Assembly (NCBI GenBank): GCA_027008345.1
Contig: JALTBU010000028.1
Location: forward strand, 1 to 11,439
Source: Nautiliaceae bacterium
GTDB lineage: Bacteria > Campylobacterota > Campylobacteria > Campylobacterales > Nautiliaceae
Length of the DNA: 11,439 bases
Direction: 5' to 3'
Each line of letters opens with the position of its first letter. Positions within the stretch are counted from its first letter, which is position 1. The translations under genes and the position numbers were made by a program. The notes under the pieces were generated by a model, which ran no database searches, was not told the DNA's origin, and saw only the letters and a list, made by a program, of their open reading frames with translations. Positions 1-5,481 of this stretch are shown in pieces.

Positions 1-531
1 TCAATTCCTGTTAATGCTTATGCAAAAGAAGTTTTTGAAGGAAATAATGATATTGAGATTTACTCAGATGATTATTTAAAATTTTTAAGAAAACTTCCTC
101 ACGGAGTGCTTGAATATGACTTTGAATTTAAAATCCCAAGTAAATCAGTAAATTTTGCACTTATTGATGAAGATGAAATTGTTTTAAGTGCAAGGGCAAA
201 TACGAATGAAAAACTAAATGAAGTTAAAGAGTATATTTTATCTAAAACATATGGATGTGAAGTTGAATTTGAAGATGAGTATCCTGCATGGGCTCCTGAG
301 AAAAGTAAATTTGCAATTAAACTTCAAGAAATAACAGGTGCAAAATTAAATGTAATTCATGCAGGGCTTGAATGTGCGGTATTAAAAAATAAATTTCCTA
401 AAACTTCAATGGCAAGTTATGGACCGCTTATCGAAAATCCACATTCAATAAGAGAAAGGGTTAAAATAGACTCTATAAAAAGAGTAGTTAATAGTATTGA
501 AGAACTGTTACAAAGAGTTACAAATAATTAA
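1..531 (+). CDS. pepD: Aminoacyl-histidine dipeptidase (PepD, M20 family), C-terminal part
   Basis: The frame is open from the first base of the window and ends at TAA 529-531, so this is a 5'-truncated gene of which 176 residues are visible. PepD-family enzymes are cytosolic zinc dipeptidases that split Xaa-His and other dipeptides. The visible part carries family hallmarks: FLRKLPHGV near the beginning (compare the 'LP.GV' segment of PepD), then a lid-domain beta strand region, then NVIHAGLECAVLKNKFP, which matches the 'HAGLECG.......P' metal/substrate histidine segment. SYGPLIENPHSIRERVKI follows, matching the 'S.GP.I...H.P.ER' segment of M20 enzymes. The N-terminal metal-binding half lies outside the window. 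The ATG codon nearest inside the frame (392-ish onward is internal) is not a real start because homologous sequence extends upstream to base 1. The gene is followed by 64 bases before the next gene. Assignment is by motif recall. Confidence 0.88.
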   Translation, partial: SIPVNAYAKEVFEGNNDIEIYSDDYLKFLRKLPHGVLEYDFEFKIPSKSVNFALIDEDEIVLSARANTNEKLNEVKEYILSKTYGCEVEFEDEYPAWAPEKSKFAIKLQEITGAKLNVIHAGLECAVLKNKFPKTSMASYGPLIENPHSIRERVKIDSIKRVVNSIEELLQRVTNN

Positions 532-550
532 TAACCGCTTTTATTAAAAT

Positions 551-577
551 TACTCTTTTTTCTCAGAGTACTATAAT
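551..577 (+). promoter_or_regulatory. Probable sigma70-type promoter for the channel/carbonic anhydrase operon, with an inverted repeat
   Basis: TATAAT at 572-577 is a perfect -10 hexamer preceded by a T-rich stretch (556-561). Campylobacterota housekeeping promoters often lack a clear -35 box and use T-rich DNA instead; no good -35 is visible here. Predicted transcription would start near 584, leaving a leader of about a dozen bases before the ATG at 596. TACTCT (551-556) and AGAGTA (565-570) form a 6-bp inverted repeat immediately upstream of the -10. It may be an operator or a weak hairpin behind the dipeptidase gene. It has no T-run after it, so it is not a convincing terminator. Confidence 0.5.
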
Positions 578-595
578 TAAAAAAAAGGCTTTTTT

Positions 596-976
596 ATGAA
601 TATGAATAAAATTATTTCAGGTTTTTGGTTTATCCTTGCTATGACTCTTAATTTTGGGTTTTTTTACGGAGATCCTACACAAATTGCACAGCACAGCGCG
701 TATGAACTGTTTGCGGCAATTGTCATAAATTTGATAGCCACAACATATAAATTAGGGGATAAAACACAACTTGGAGCAGTGCTTCTTGCAACAAGTCTTG
801 TGGCTGATATACAGTTAATAACGGCTGCAATTGTTTGGGCTGTAAGTTTATATGGATTTCATAATTTTAATATAACCGTAGCTGTTTCAATAGTGTCTCT
901 TTCAGGCGGAGCACTTCTTGCTAATCTTGTATCGGTAATTTTATTTATCGGTGATACATTAAAATCTAAAAGATAA
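596..976 (+). CDS. Small four-helix integral membrane protein of unknown function (DUF6394-like)
   Basis: The product is 126 residues and is almost entirely hydrophobic. Likely membrane segments are at about residues 6-24, 37-53, 60-87 (long, possibly two short segments around V68-A69-D70) and 92-118, ending in a basic tail (DTLKSKR). There is no signal peptide and no catalytic motif that I recognise. AAGG at 585-588 gives a ribosome site 7 bases before ATG 596; the ATG at 602 (Met3) is a less well-spaced alternative. Only two bases separate its stop from the potassium channel gene, so the two are almost certainly co-transcribed and probably translationally coupled. From memory, small proteins of this kind (DUF6394) sit next to 2TM-RCK channels in other Campylobacterota. 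A role as a channel partner or accessory subunit is inference from this spacing only. Confidence 0.75.
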   Translation: MNMNKIISGFWFILAMTLNFGFFYGDPTQIAQHSAYELFAAIVINLIATTYKLGDKTQLGAVLLATSLVADIQLITAAIVWAVSLYGFHNFNITVAVSIVSLSGGALLANLVSVILFIGDTLKSKR

Positions 977-978
977 CA

Positions 979-2631
979 ATGGAAAATAATCAAGTAATCT
1001 GGATTATTTTAAAAAAACTTAGAATTCCTTTTTTGGTAATATTAGTTACTTTTTCTATTTCTATTCTTGGAATGATGTTAATTCCGGGAGTTGATGATAA
1101 AGGGCACGTATATCATCTTAATTTTTTTGACGCTTTTTATTTTGTTAGTTATATGGCGACAACTATTGGATTTGGCGAATCGCCTTATGCTTTTACATAT
1201 CCTCAAAAACTATGGGTTACTGTTGCTATTTATTTGACTGTAATAGGCTGGTTTTATGCAATAGGGACAATTGTGGCTTTGATTCAAGATGATGCGCTTA
1301 AAAAAGCAATGGCGGTAAATAAATTTAGAAAACAGGTTTTAGGACTTGTAGAGGATTTTTATATTATTTTAGGATATAACAGAATTACAAAAGATATAAT
1401 AAATTCAGCATCTAAAAATAATGTAAGATTTGTAGTAATCGATAAAGATGAAACAAAAATAGAAGAACTTATTTTAGAAGATTTTTATCCATTTGTTCCG
1501 GCTATTGTGGGAGATGCTACAAATCAGTATATATTAAAACTTGCCGGGATTAACCAAAAAAACTGTAAAGGTGTTATATCGTTATTTGAAGATGATGCAA
1601 AAAATATGCAAATTGCAACCATATGTAAATTAATAAATCCTAATATTCAGCTGATTGTAAAAGCAACATCAAAAAATCAGATTGATTATTTTAAATCTCT
1701 TGGAATTAAATATATCCAAAATCCTTTTGAAATTATTGCCAACAGGATTTATTTAAATTTAACCTCTCCTTATATTTGGCTTTTGGAACTTTGGGCTTAT
1801 GGGCACAGCTTAAAACTTGATAAAAAAGATTTATTGCCAAAAGGAAAATATATCATTTGCGGGTGTGGGAGAATGGCAGGTGCTTTACAAAAAGGGCTTA
1901 GTAAAGCCGGGATTGAATATGAAGTTTTTCCTATTCAGAGTGAAAAATATTTAGAAAAAAAAGGAAGCGTTATTTTTGGAGATGATGAAGACAAAGAGGA
2001 ATTATTAAAACTTGGAATTAAAGAAGCGGCGGCAATTTTTGCCGCAACAAATAATGATTTATTAAATCTTACCATTTTAAATAAAGCAAAAAAGTTAAAT
2101 CCTGATATTTATACAATAGCAAGAGAAAATTCACTTGAAGATTTGACTATTTTTCAAGCGGCTAATTTTGAGAGAATTTATGTATTGGAAAAAATATTGG
2201 CGGAATATACAAATACAATAATTGCAAGGGAAATGGTTGATGCTTTTATTAAAGAAATCAGGAAAATGGATAATGAATGGGGAGAGGTTATTGTTAATAT
2301 GCTAATAAACATAGCCGGAATTAATCCTGTTTATTATGAGGTGGAAATAAATGAAAAAAATGCCTATGCTTTGAGCCTTTATCTTAAAAAAATGAAAATT
2401 ACGCTCGGTGATATAAGAAAATCAAGAGAAAACAGAGATGAACTTTTAAAAATAGTTTATCTTCTTTTAAAAAGAGATGATAAATATACTCTTATGCCTA
2501 TGCCTGATATGGAAATAAAAATTGGTGATAAACTTTTAATAGCCGGTAATGATGAAGTAATTAATGATTTTGAATATATTATTAACAACATTTATGAGCT
2601 TGAATATGTATTAAATCTAAAAAAGGAGTAA
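979..2631 (+). CDS. Two-TM potassium channel with two RCK (TrkA-N) regulatory modules
   Basis: This 550-residue inner-membrane protein has TM1 at about 15-36, a pore loop at about 47-68 with selectivity filter TIGFGE (62-67), and TM2 at about 77-103. The cytoplasmic part follows: RCK1 at about 125-240 (GDAT at 178-181), a linker, RCK2 at about 288-405 with a good nucleotide-loop GCGRMAG (295-301), and a C-terminal TrkA-C-like region at about 450-540 (KIGDKLLIAG). Such channels conduct K+ and are gated by ligands bound to the RCK ring; one polypeptide with two RCK units is MthK-like but duplicated. Helicobacter pylori has a known 2TM-RCK channel, HpKchA, and this may be its orthologue. Oddities: the filter differs from canonical TVGYGD, and the RCK1 loop reads GYNRIT (132-137), lacking the usual glycines. 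The start has little Shine-Dalgarno sequence and lies 2 bases after the upstream stop, suggesting coupling. A TrkA-type regulator is excluded by the pore. Confidence 0.92.
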   Translation: MENNQVIWIILKKLRIPFLVILVTFSISILGMMLIPGVDDKGHVYHLNFFDAFYFVSYMATTIGFGESPYAFTYPQKLWVTVAIYLTVIGWFYAIGTIVALIQDDALKKAMAVNKFRKQVLGLVEDFYIILGYNRITKDIINSASKNNVRFVVIDKDETKIEELILEDFYPFVPAIVGDATNQYILKLAGINQKNCKGVISLFEDDAKNMQIATICKLINPNIQLIVKATSKNQIDYFKSLGIKYIQNPFEIIANRIYLNLTSPYIWLLELWAYGHSLKLDKKDLLPKGKYIICGCGRMAGALQKGLSKAGIEYEVFPIQSEKYLEKKGSVIFGDDEDKEELLKLGIKEAAAIFAATNNDLLNLTILNKAKKLNPDIYTIARENSLEDLTIFQAANFERIYVLEKILAEYTNTIIAREMVDAFIKEIRKMDNEWGEVIVNMLINIAGINPVYYEVEINEKNAYALSLYLKKMKITLGDIRKSRENRDELLKIVYLLLKRDDKYTLMPMPDMEIKIGDKLLIAGNDEVINDFEYIINNIYELEYVLNLKKE

Positions 2632-2634
2632 AAA

Positions 2635-3249
2635 ATGCCAATTATTGAAGGAATAGTAAAATTTAGAAAAGAAGATTTTGAAAGGGATAAAGATTTTTTT
2701 CAAGGGTTAAAAGAAGGTCAAAAACCACATACTTTTTATGTTGGATGTTCTGACAGCAGAGTTGTTCCTAATTTGATAACCAAAACACTTCCAGGAGAGC
2801 TTTTTGTTGTAAGAAATATTGCAAATGTAGTTCCGCCTGCTGATAAAAATGAAGGAACACTTAAATGTACAGCTTCTATACTTGAATATGCAGTAAAATA
2901 TCTTGAAGTTAAAAATATTGTAGTATGCGGTCACAGTAACTGTGGAGGTCTTAAAGCTCTTTTTTATCCAAAAGAAAAACTTGAAAAATTACCAATGGTT
3001 AATAAATGGCTTGATTTAATAAAAGATCTAAAAGAAAAAGTTAAAGATATTGAGGACGAAAAACTAAGAGAATGGGAGATAGAGCAGTTAAATGTTGTAA
3101 AACAGCTTCAAAATTTACTTACTTATGATTTTGTAAAAGAAAGAGTAGAAGAGGGGAAATTAAATCTTATGGGATGGTATTATATAATTGAAAGCGGAGA
3201 AGTTTATAATTACAATTTTGATACACAGGAATTTGAACTTATAAATTAA
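2635..3249 (+). CDS. Beta-class carbonic anhydrase
   Basis: The product of 204 residues interconverts CO2 and bicarbonate. The zinc-site signature of the beta class is complete: C38-S-D40-S-R42 (in YVGCSDSR), then H100 and C103 in CGHSNCGG. The D40/R42 dyad and the RNIANVVPP segment (60-68) are also typical. There is no signal peptide, so it should be cytoplasmic. The start is well supported by AAGGAG at about 2624-2629 just before ATG 2635. It follows the potassium channel after 3 bases and is very probably in the same operon. The gene ends tail-to-tail with an alpha-class carbonic anhydrase on the other strand, four bases away, and the two share a hairpin. Length is normal for bacterial beta-CAs. 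Symbols such as can, canB or cynT are all used for this family, so I give none; no cyanase gene is nearby, arguing against a cyanate operon. Confidence 0.95.
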   Translation: MPIIEGIVKFRKEDFERDKDFFQGLKEGQKPHTFYVGCSDSRVVPNLITKTLPGELFVVRNIANVVPPADKNEGTLKCTASILEYAVKYLEVKNIVVCGHSNCGGLKALFYPKEKLEKLPMVNKWLDLIKDLKEKVKDIEDEKLREWEIEQLNVVKQLQNLLTYDFVKERVEEGKLNLMGWYYIIESGEVYNYNFDTQEFELIN

Positions 3250-3269
3250 GTCCTTAATAAAGGACTTTT
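3248..3269. terminator. Shared bidirectional hairpin between the convergent carbonic anhydrase genes
   Basis: AAGTCCTT (3248-3255) and AAGGACTT (3260-3267) form a perfect 8-bp stem with a 4-base loop AATA. On the + strand it is followed by TTTTCTT, a reasonable intrinsic terminator for the beta-CA transcript. It overlaps the beta-CA stop (3247-3249). Its right arm and loop are the last codons and stop (3254-3256) of the alpha-CA gene on the - strand. For - strand transcription the following tract is AATTTAT, a weaker T-tail. Confidence 0.7.
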
Positions 3270-3979
3270 CTTGCATTTACAGGTTGAGTTGGTCTATTGT
3301 TTTTCCCCATTATTTTTTCAAATAATTTTAGTTGTTCTTTTGATATTTCCACAGGTTCTTTGAATACATACCATCTAACTCCTTCACTACATGGAGGTGT
3401 TGTTAAAGATCCGTTAAATCTATAATAATCTCTATTTTTAGGGAATAATTCATCTGCTTTTAGAGTTAAATAGATAGGTTTTTTAATATTAATTTGTTTT
3501 GTTAAAAGATTTTGAAATTTAGTTATAGCTTTATTTTCTTTTCCTACTTTAAACATAACACCAATTACAGCTATTTCTCCCTTATTATTTAAATGAACAA
3601 AATGAGCTTCCATCGGATAGTGTTTAGAGTTAATTTTATTTTCACTTGGAGTGTGGAAGTGAAATTGTTTTAATTCAAATTTTTTCCCATCAATATAAAG
3701 ATAAGAACCACTCTCTACATTTACTTTTATAGTATGTCCATTATTCAAAACGTTTTTTGCTTTTGAATTATAAGATATTTTAAGAGGTTTAATGCATGCT
3801 TTTACTAATACTTCTTTTTTAATATCAATTGGTGATTGATTTTTTCCAATTTTACACATCTTGAATTTTTCATCTAAGTCTCCCCAATACTTTGGACCTG
3901 TGTGACCTTGATAAGACCAATGTGAAGAAGCAAAAATAAAACTTGTTGTTATTAAACTTAAAGATATTAATTTTTTCAT
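3254..3979 (-). CDS. Secreted alpha-class carbonic anhydrase
   Basis: The 241-residue product hydrates CO2 in the periplasm. A Sec-type signal peptide occupies about residues 1-18 (MKK start, hydrophobic core, FAS/S region). Zinc ligands are H107 and H109 in FHFHTPSEN and H126 in EAHFVH. H82 in NNGHTIKV corresponds to the proton-shuttle histidine (His64 of human CA II), and SLTTPPC (191-197) carries the conserved threonine gate. C42 and C197 are placed for the disulfide typical of bacterial alpha-CAs; C62 is extra. NQSPIDI (47-53) is a family hallmark. AAGGA at 3986-3990 supports the ATG at 3979. It appears to be monocistronic, with its own promoter (4001-4029). Helicobacter pylori also combines a periplasmic alpha-CA with a cytoplasmic beta-CA, there for acid acclimation. 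Here the two genes are adjacent and convergent, which is inferred to supply CO2/bicarbonate exchange on both sides of the inner membrane. Confidence 0.95.
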   Translation of the reverse strand: MKKLISLSLITTSFIFASSHWSYQGHTGPKYWGDLDEKFKMCKIGKNQSPIDIKKEVLVKACIKPLKISYNSKAKNVLNNGHTIKVNVESGSYLYIDGKKFELKQFHFHTPSENKINSKHYPMEAHFVHLNNKGEIAVIGVMFKVGKENKAITKFQNLLTKQINIKKPIYLTLKADELFPKNRDYYRFNGSLTTPPCSEGVRWYVFKEPVEISKEQLKLFEKIMGKNNRPTQPVNARKVLY

Positions 3980-4000
3980 AATTTTTCCTTTTTTGAAAAT

Positions 4001-4029
4001 ATTTTATTAAAAAAAAACTATTTTGTCTA
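4001..4029 (-). promoter_or_regulatory. Sigma70-like promoter of the alpha-carbonic anhydrase gene
   Basis: Read on the - strand: TAGACA (4029-4024, one mismatch from TTGACA), a 17-base spacer that includes a run of nine T (4017-4009), then TAAAAT (4006-4001, one mismatch from TATAAT). Predicted transcription start is near 3994, a few bases before the AAGGA ribosome site at 3990-3986. Spacing and position suit the gene well. Confidence 0.6.
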
Positions 4030-4034
4030 ATTTT

Positions 4035-4052
4035 TATCTTATTTATAAGATA
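4035..4052. promoter_or_regulatory. 18-bp perfect palindrome upstream of the alpha-CA promoter (possible operator)
   Basis: TATCTTAT-TT-ATAAGATA is a perfect inverted repeat with a two-base centre. It ends 6 bases upstream of the proposed -35 box of the alpha-CA promoter, centred about 50 bases before the predicted start of transcription. It has no adjacent T-run in the direction of the upstream amidase gene, so it is a poor terminator. A dimeric regulator's binding site is plausible. A+T-rich chance palindromes are common in such DNA, so support is moderate. Confidence 0.4.
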
Positions 4053-4113
4053 TTGTTATGTTTAAATAATTTAATATTTTTATTACTTATTAAAGGTAGA
4101 TTTTAATATTAAA

Positions 4114-5481
4114 TTAATGATTTTTCCTAAAATAATTTGCAACTCCGTTTGCAATACCTTTTGCCAAATAACTTTGGTAAGCAGGATTAAAGAGTTTTTT
4201 TGCTTCAACAGGATTTGTGAGATATCCTGTCTCAATTAAAATTGCAGGCATTTGAGTACCAACCAATACCCAAAAAGGAGCAGGTCTTACTCCTCCATCT
4301 TTTACATCTGTAAATCTGCTTCTTAATGATTTTAAAATAGAACTTTGAACATCTATTGCAAATTTATTAGAGGCTATTATTCTGTCTTTATTGAGAAAAT
4401 TAAGAATTACTCTCTGGTCTAAATAATTTAGCCCTTTTATCTCTTTATTTTCAATTCTTGCAACCCTTATAGCTCTTGAGCTTCTTGTAGGTGAGAGGAA
4501 ATATGTTTCAATTCCGTGAGGCGAGTATATATGTTTTGGAGCAATATTGCAGTGAATTGAAATAAACAGGTCTGCATGTTTTTGATTTGCAAAATGTGTT
4601 CTCCATTTCAGTTTTCTAAAAATATCAGTTGAGCGTGTAAGATATACTACATAACCTTTTTGCTGAAGATATCTTTTTACTTTTTTGGCTATTGCCAAAA
4701 CTGCAATTTTTTCCATTCTTCCGCCAATACCGATCCCTCCACTGTCTTTACCACCATGTCCAGGGTCAATGACAATTATTTTTTTTCTTTGAAAAAGATT
4801 TGGGTAATTTTTTTTATTATTTGAGAGTGTGTTTTTATATTTATGATGTGTTTTAGAAACTGTTTTGAGAGGGTGATTTTTATTTATTTTAGAAAATGGA
4901 AATATTTCAATGAAATTTTTATTTTTTTTGATATTTAATTTAACAGGTTTTGGTGAATAATATACAATTCTAACTATATTTTTCCTAAACTGGGCGATTT
5001 TTAATTTTAAATTTTTGTTTATAATTTTTCTTATAAAAGGTTTTGGTGTTATTGCATGAAGGTCTATTACTTTTTTATATAATTTATCAGTTTTTATATC
5101 AAATATTCTGTAAATATGACCGTTTTTAATTTTTAAGGGGTTATATGATAAAATTGATATATATTCTGTTTTTTTACTTGATTTTTCTTTTAAAGTTTTT
5201 TTATAGTGAGAAGTGATTTTAGAATACTTCTTATGTGTGTTTTTTATATGAGGTATAAGTTTATTTAATTTTTGTCTATAATCATTTACATTAAAATGCA
5301 GATATTCTCCGCATTGAATTAATTCTTTTAAGGTTTTTATTTCTGTTTTTTTGTCATTGTTTAATATTGCATTTATGTAAAGCTGTTGATTTTTATAATA
5401 ATCTTGGTACGCCGTATTGAAATTTGTTGTATTACATGAAAATACAAAAACTGAAAAAAAGAGAATTAAAATAAATCTCAT
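4114..5481 (-). CDS. amiA: N-acetylmuramoyl-L-alanine amidase (Amidase_3), probable lipoprotein
   Basis: This 455-residue enzyme should cleave the amide bond between MurNAc and the stem peptide of peptidoglycan during cell separation. The N-terminus is a hydrophobic leader ending in V-F-S-C16, a plausible lipobox. A lysine-rich, poorly conserved region follows, with an AMIN-like beta segment at about 104-196. The Amidase_3 domain covers about 234-452: H242 in VIDPGHGGKDSG, E257 (GRMEK) and H310 (SIHCN) are the zinc ligands, and E417 in LIETGYLTN is the catalytic glutamate. The stretch at about 335-395, between the SIHCN and ETGYLTN motifs, is in the place where the E. coli amidases carry an autoinhibitory helix. 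The ATG overlaps the upstream stop (ATGA, 5478-5481), so translation is coupled to the flavoprotein gene; the GGAG there is only one base from the ATG. Gene order matches C. jejuni amiA (Cj1269c, from memory). A LytM activator is probably encoded at the operon's other end. Confidence 0.92.
   Translation of the reverse strand: MRFILILFFSVFVFSCNTTNFNTAYQDYYKNQQLYINAILNNDKKTEIKTLKELIQCGEYLHFNVNDYRQKLNKLIPHIKNTHKKYSKITSHYKKTLKEKSSKKTEYISILSYNPLKIKNGHIYRIFDIKTDKLYKKVIDLHAITPKPFIRKIINKNLKLKIAQFRKNIVRIVYYSPKPVKLNIKKNKNFIEIFPFSKINKNHPLKTVSKTHHKYKNTLSNNKKNYPNLFQRKKIIVIDPGHGGKDSGGIGIGGRMEKIAVLAIAKKVKRYLQQKGYVVYLTRSTDIFRKLKWRTHFANQKHADLFISIHCNIAPKHIYSPHGIETYFLSPTRSSRAIRVARIENKEIKGLNYLDQRVILNFLNKDRIIASNKFAIDVQSSILKSLRSRFTDVKDGGVRPAPFWVLVGTQMPAILIETGYLTNPVEAKKLFNPAYQSYLAKGIANGVANYFRKNH

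Larger units (their letters stand above)
3980..4113. other. Intergenic region between amidase 3' end and alpha-CA start
   Basis: This gene-free stretch of 134 bases is the longest in the window. It contains the alpha-CA ribosome site, promoter and palindrome described separately. Near the amidase stop there is an A+T-only palindrome (TTTAATATTAAA, about 4101-4112) with no G+C stem, so I see no convincing intrinsic terminator for the long - strand operon. Some read-through into the alpha-CA gene is possible. Confidence 0.5.

Noticed and set aside
106..531. A separate 141-residue gene starting at an internal codon at 106
   Set aside because: The codon at 106 is GTG in an open frame that continues to base 1 with PepD-like sequence before it; it is the middle of a truncated gene.
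551..570. Intrinsic terminator after the dipeptidase gene
   Set aside because: The stem is only 6 bp with an 8-base loop and is followed by CTATAATT rather than a T-run; kept only as an inverted repeat in the promoter.
2707..2934. 75-codon open frame on the - strand inside the beta-CA gene
   Set aside because: It is antisense to complete, motif-rich coding sequence and has a Tyr/Phe/Cys/Asn-rich composition typical of a shadow frame.
4101..4112. Terminator just after the amidase gene (TTTAATATTAAA)
   Set aside because: The stem is A+T only and very weak; such palindromes arise readily by chance in this DNA.
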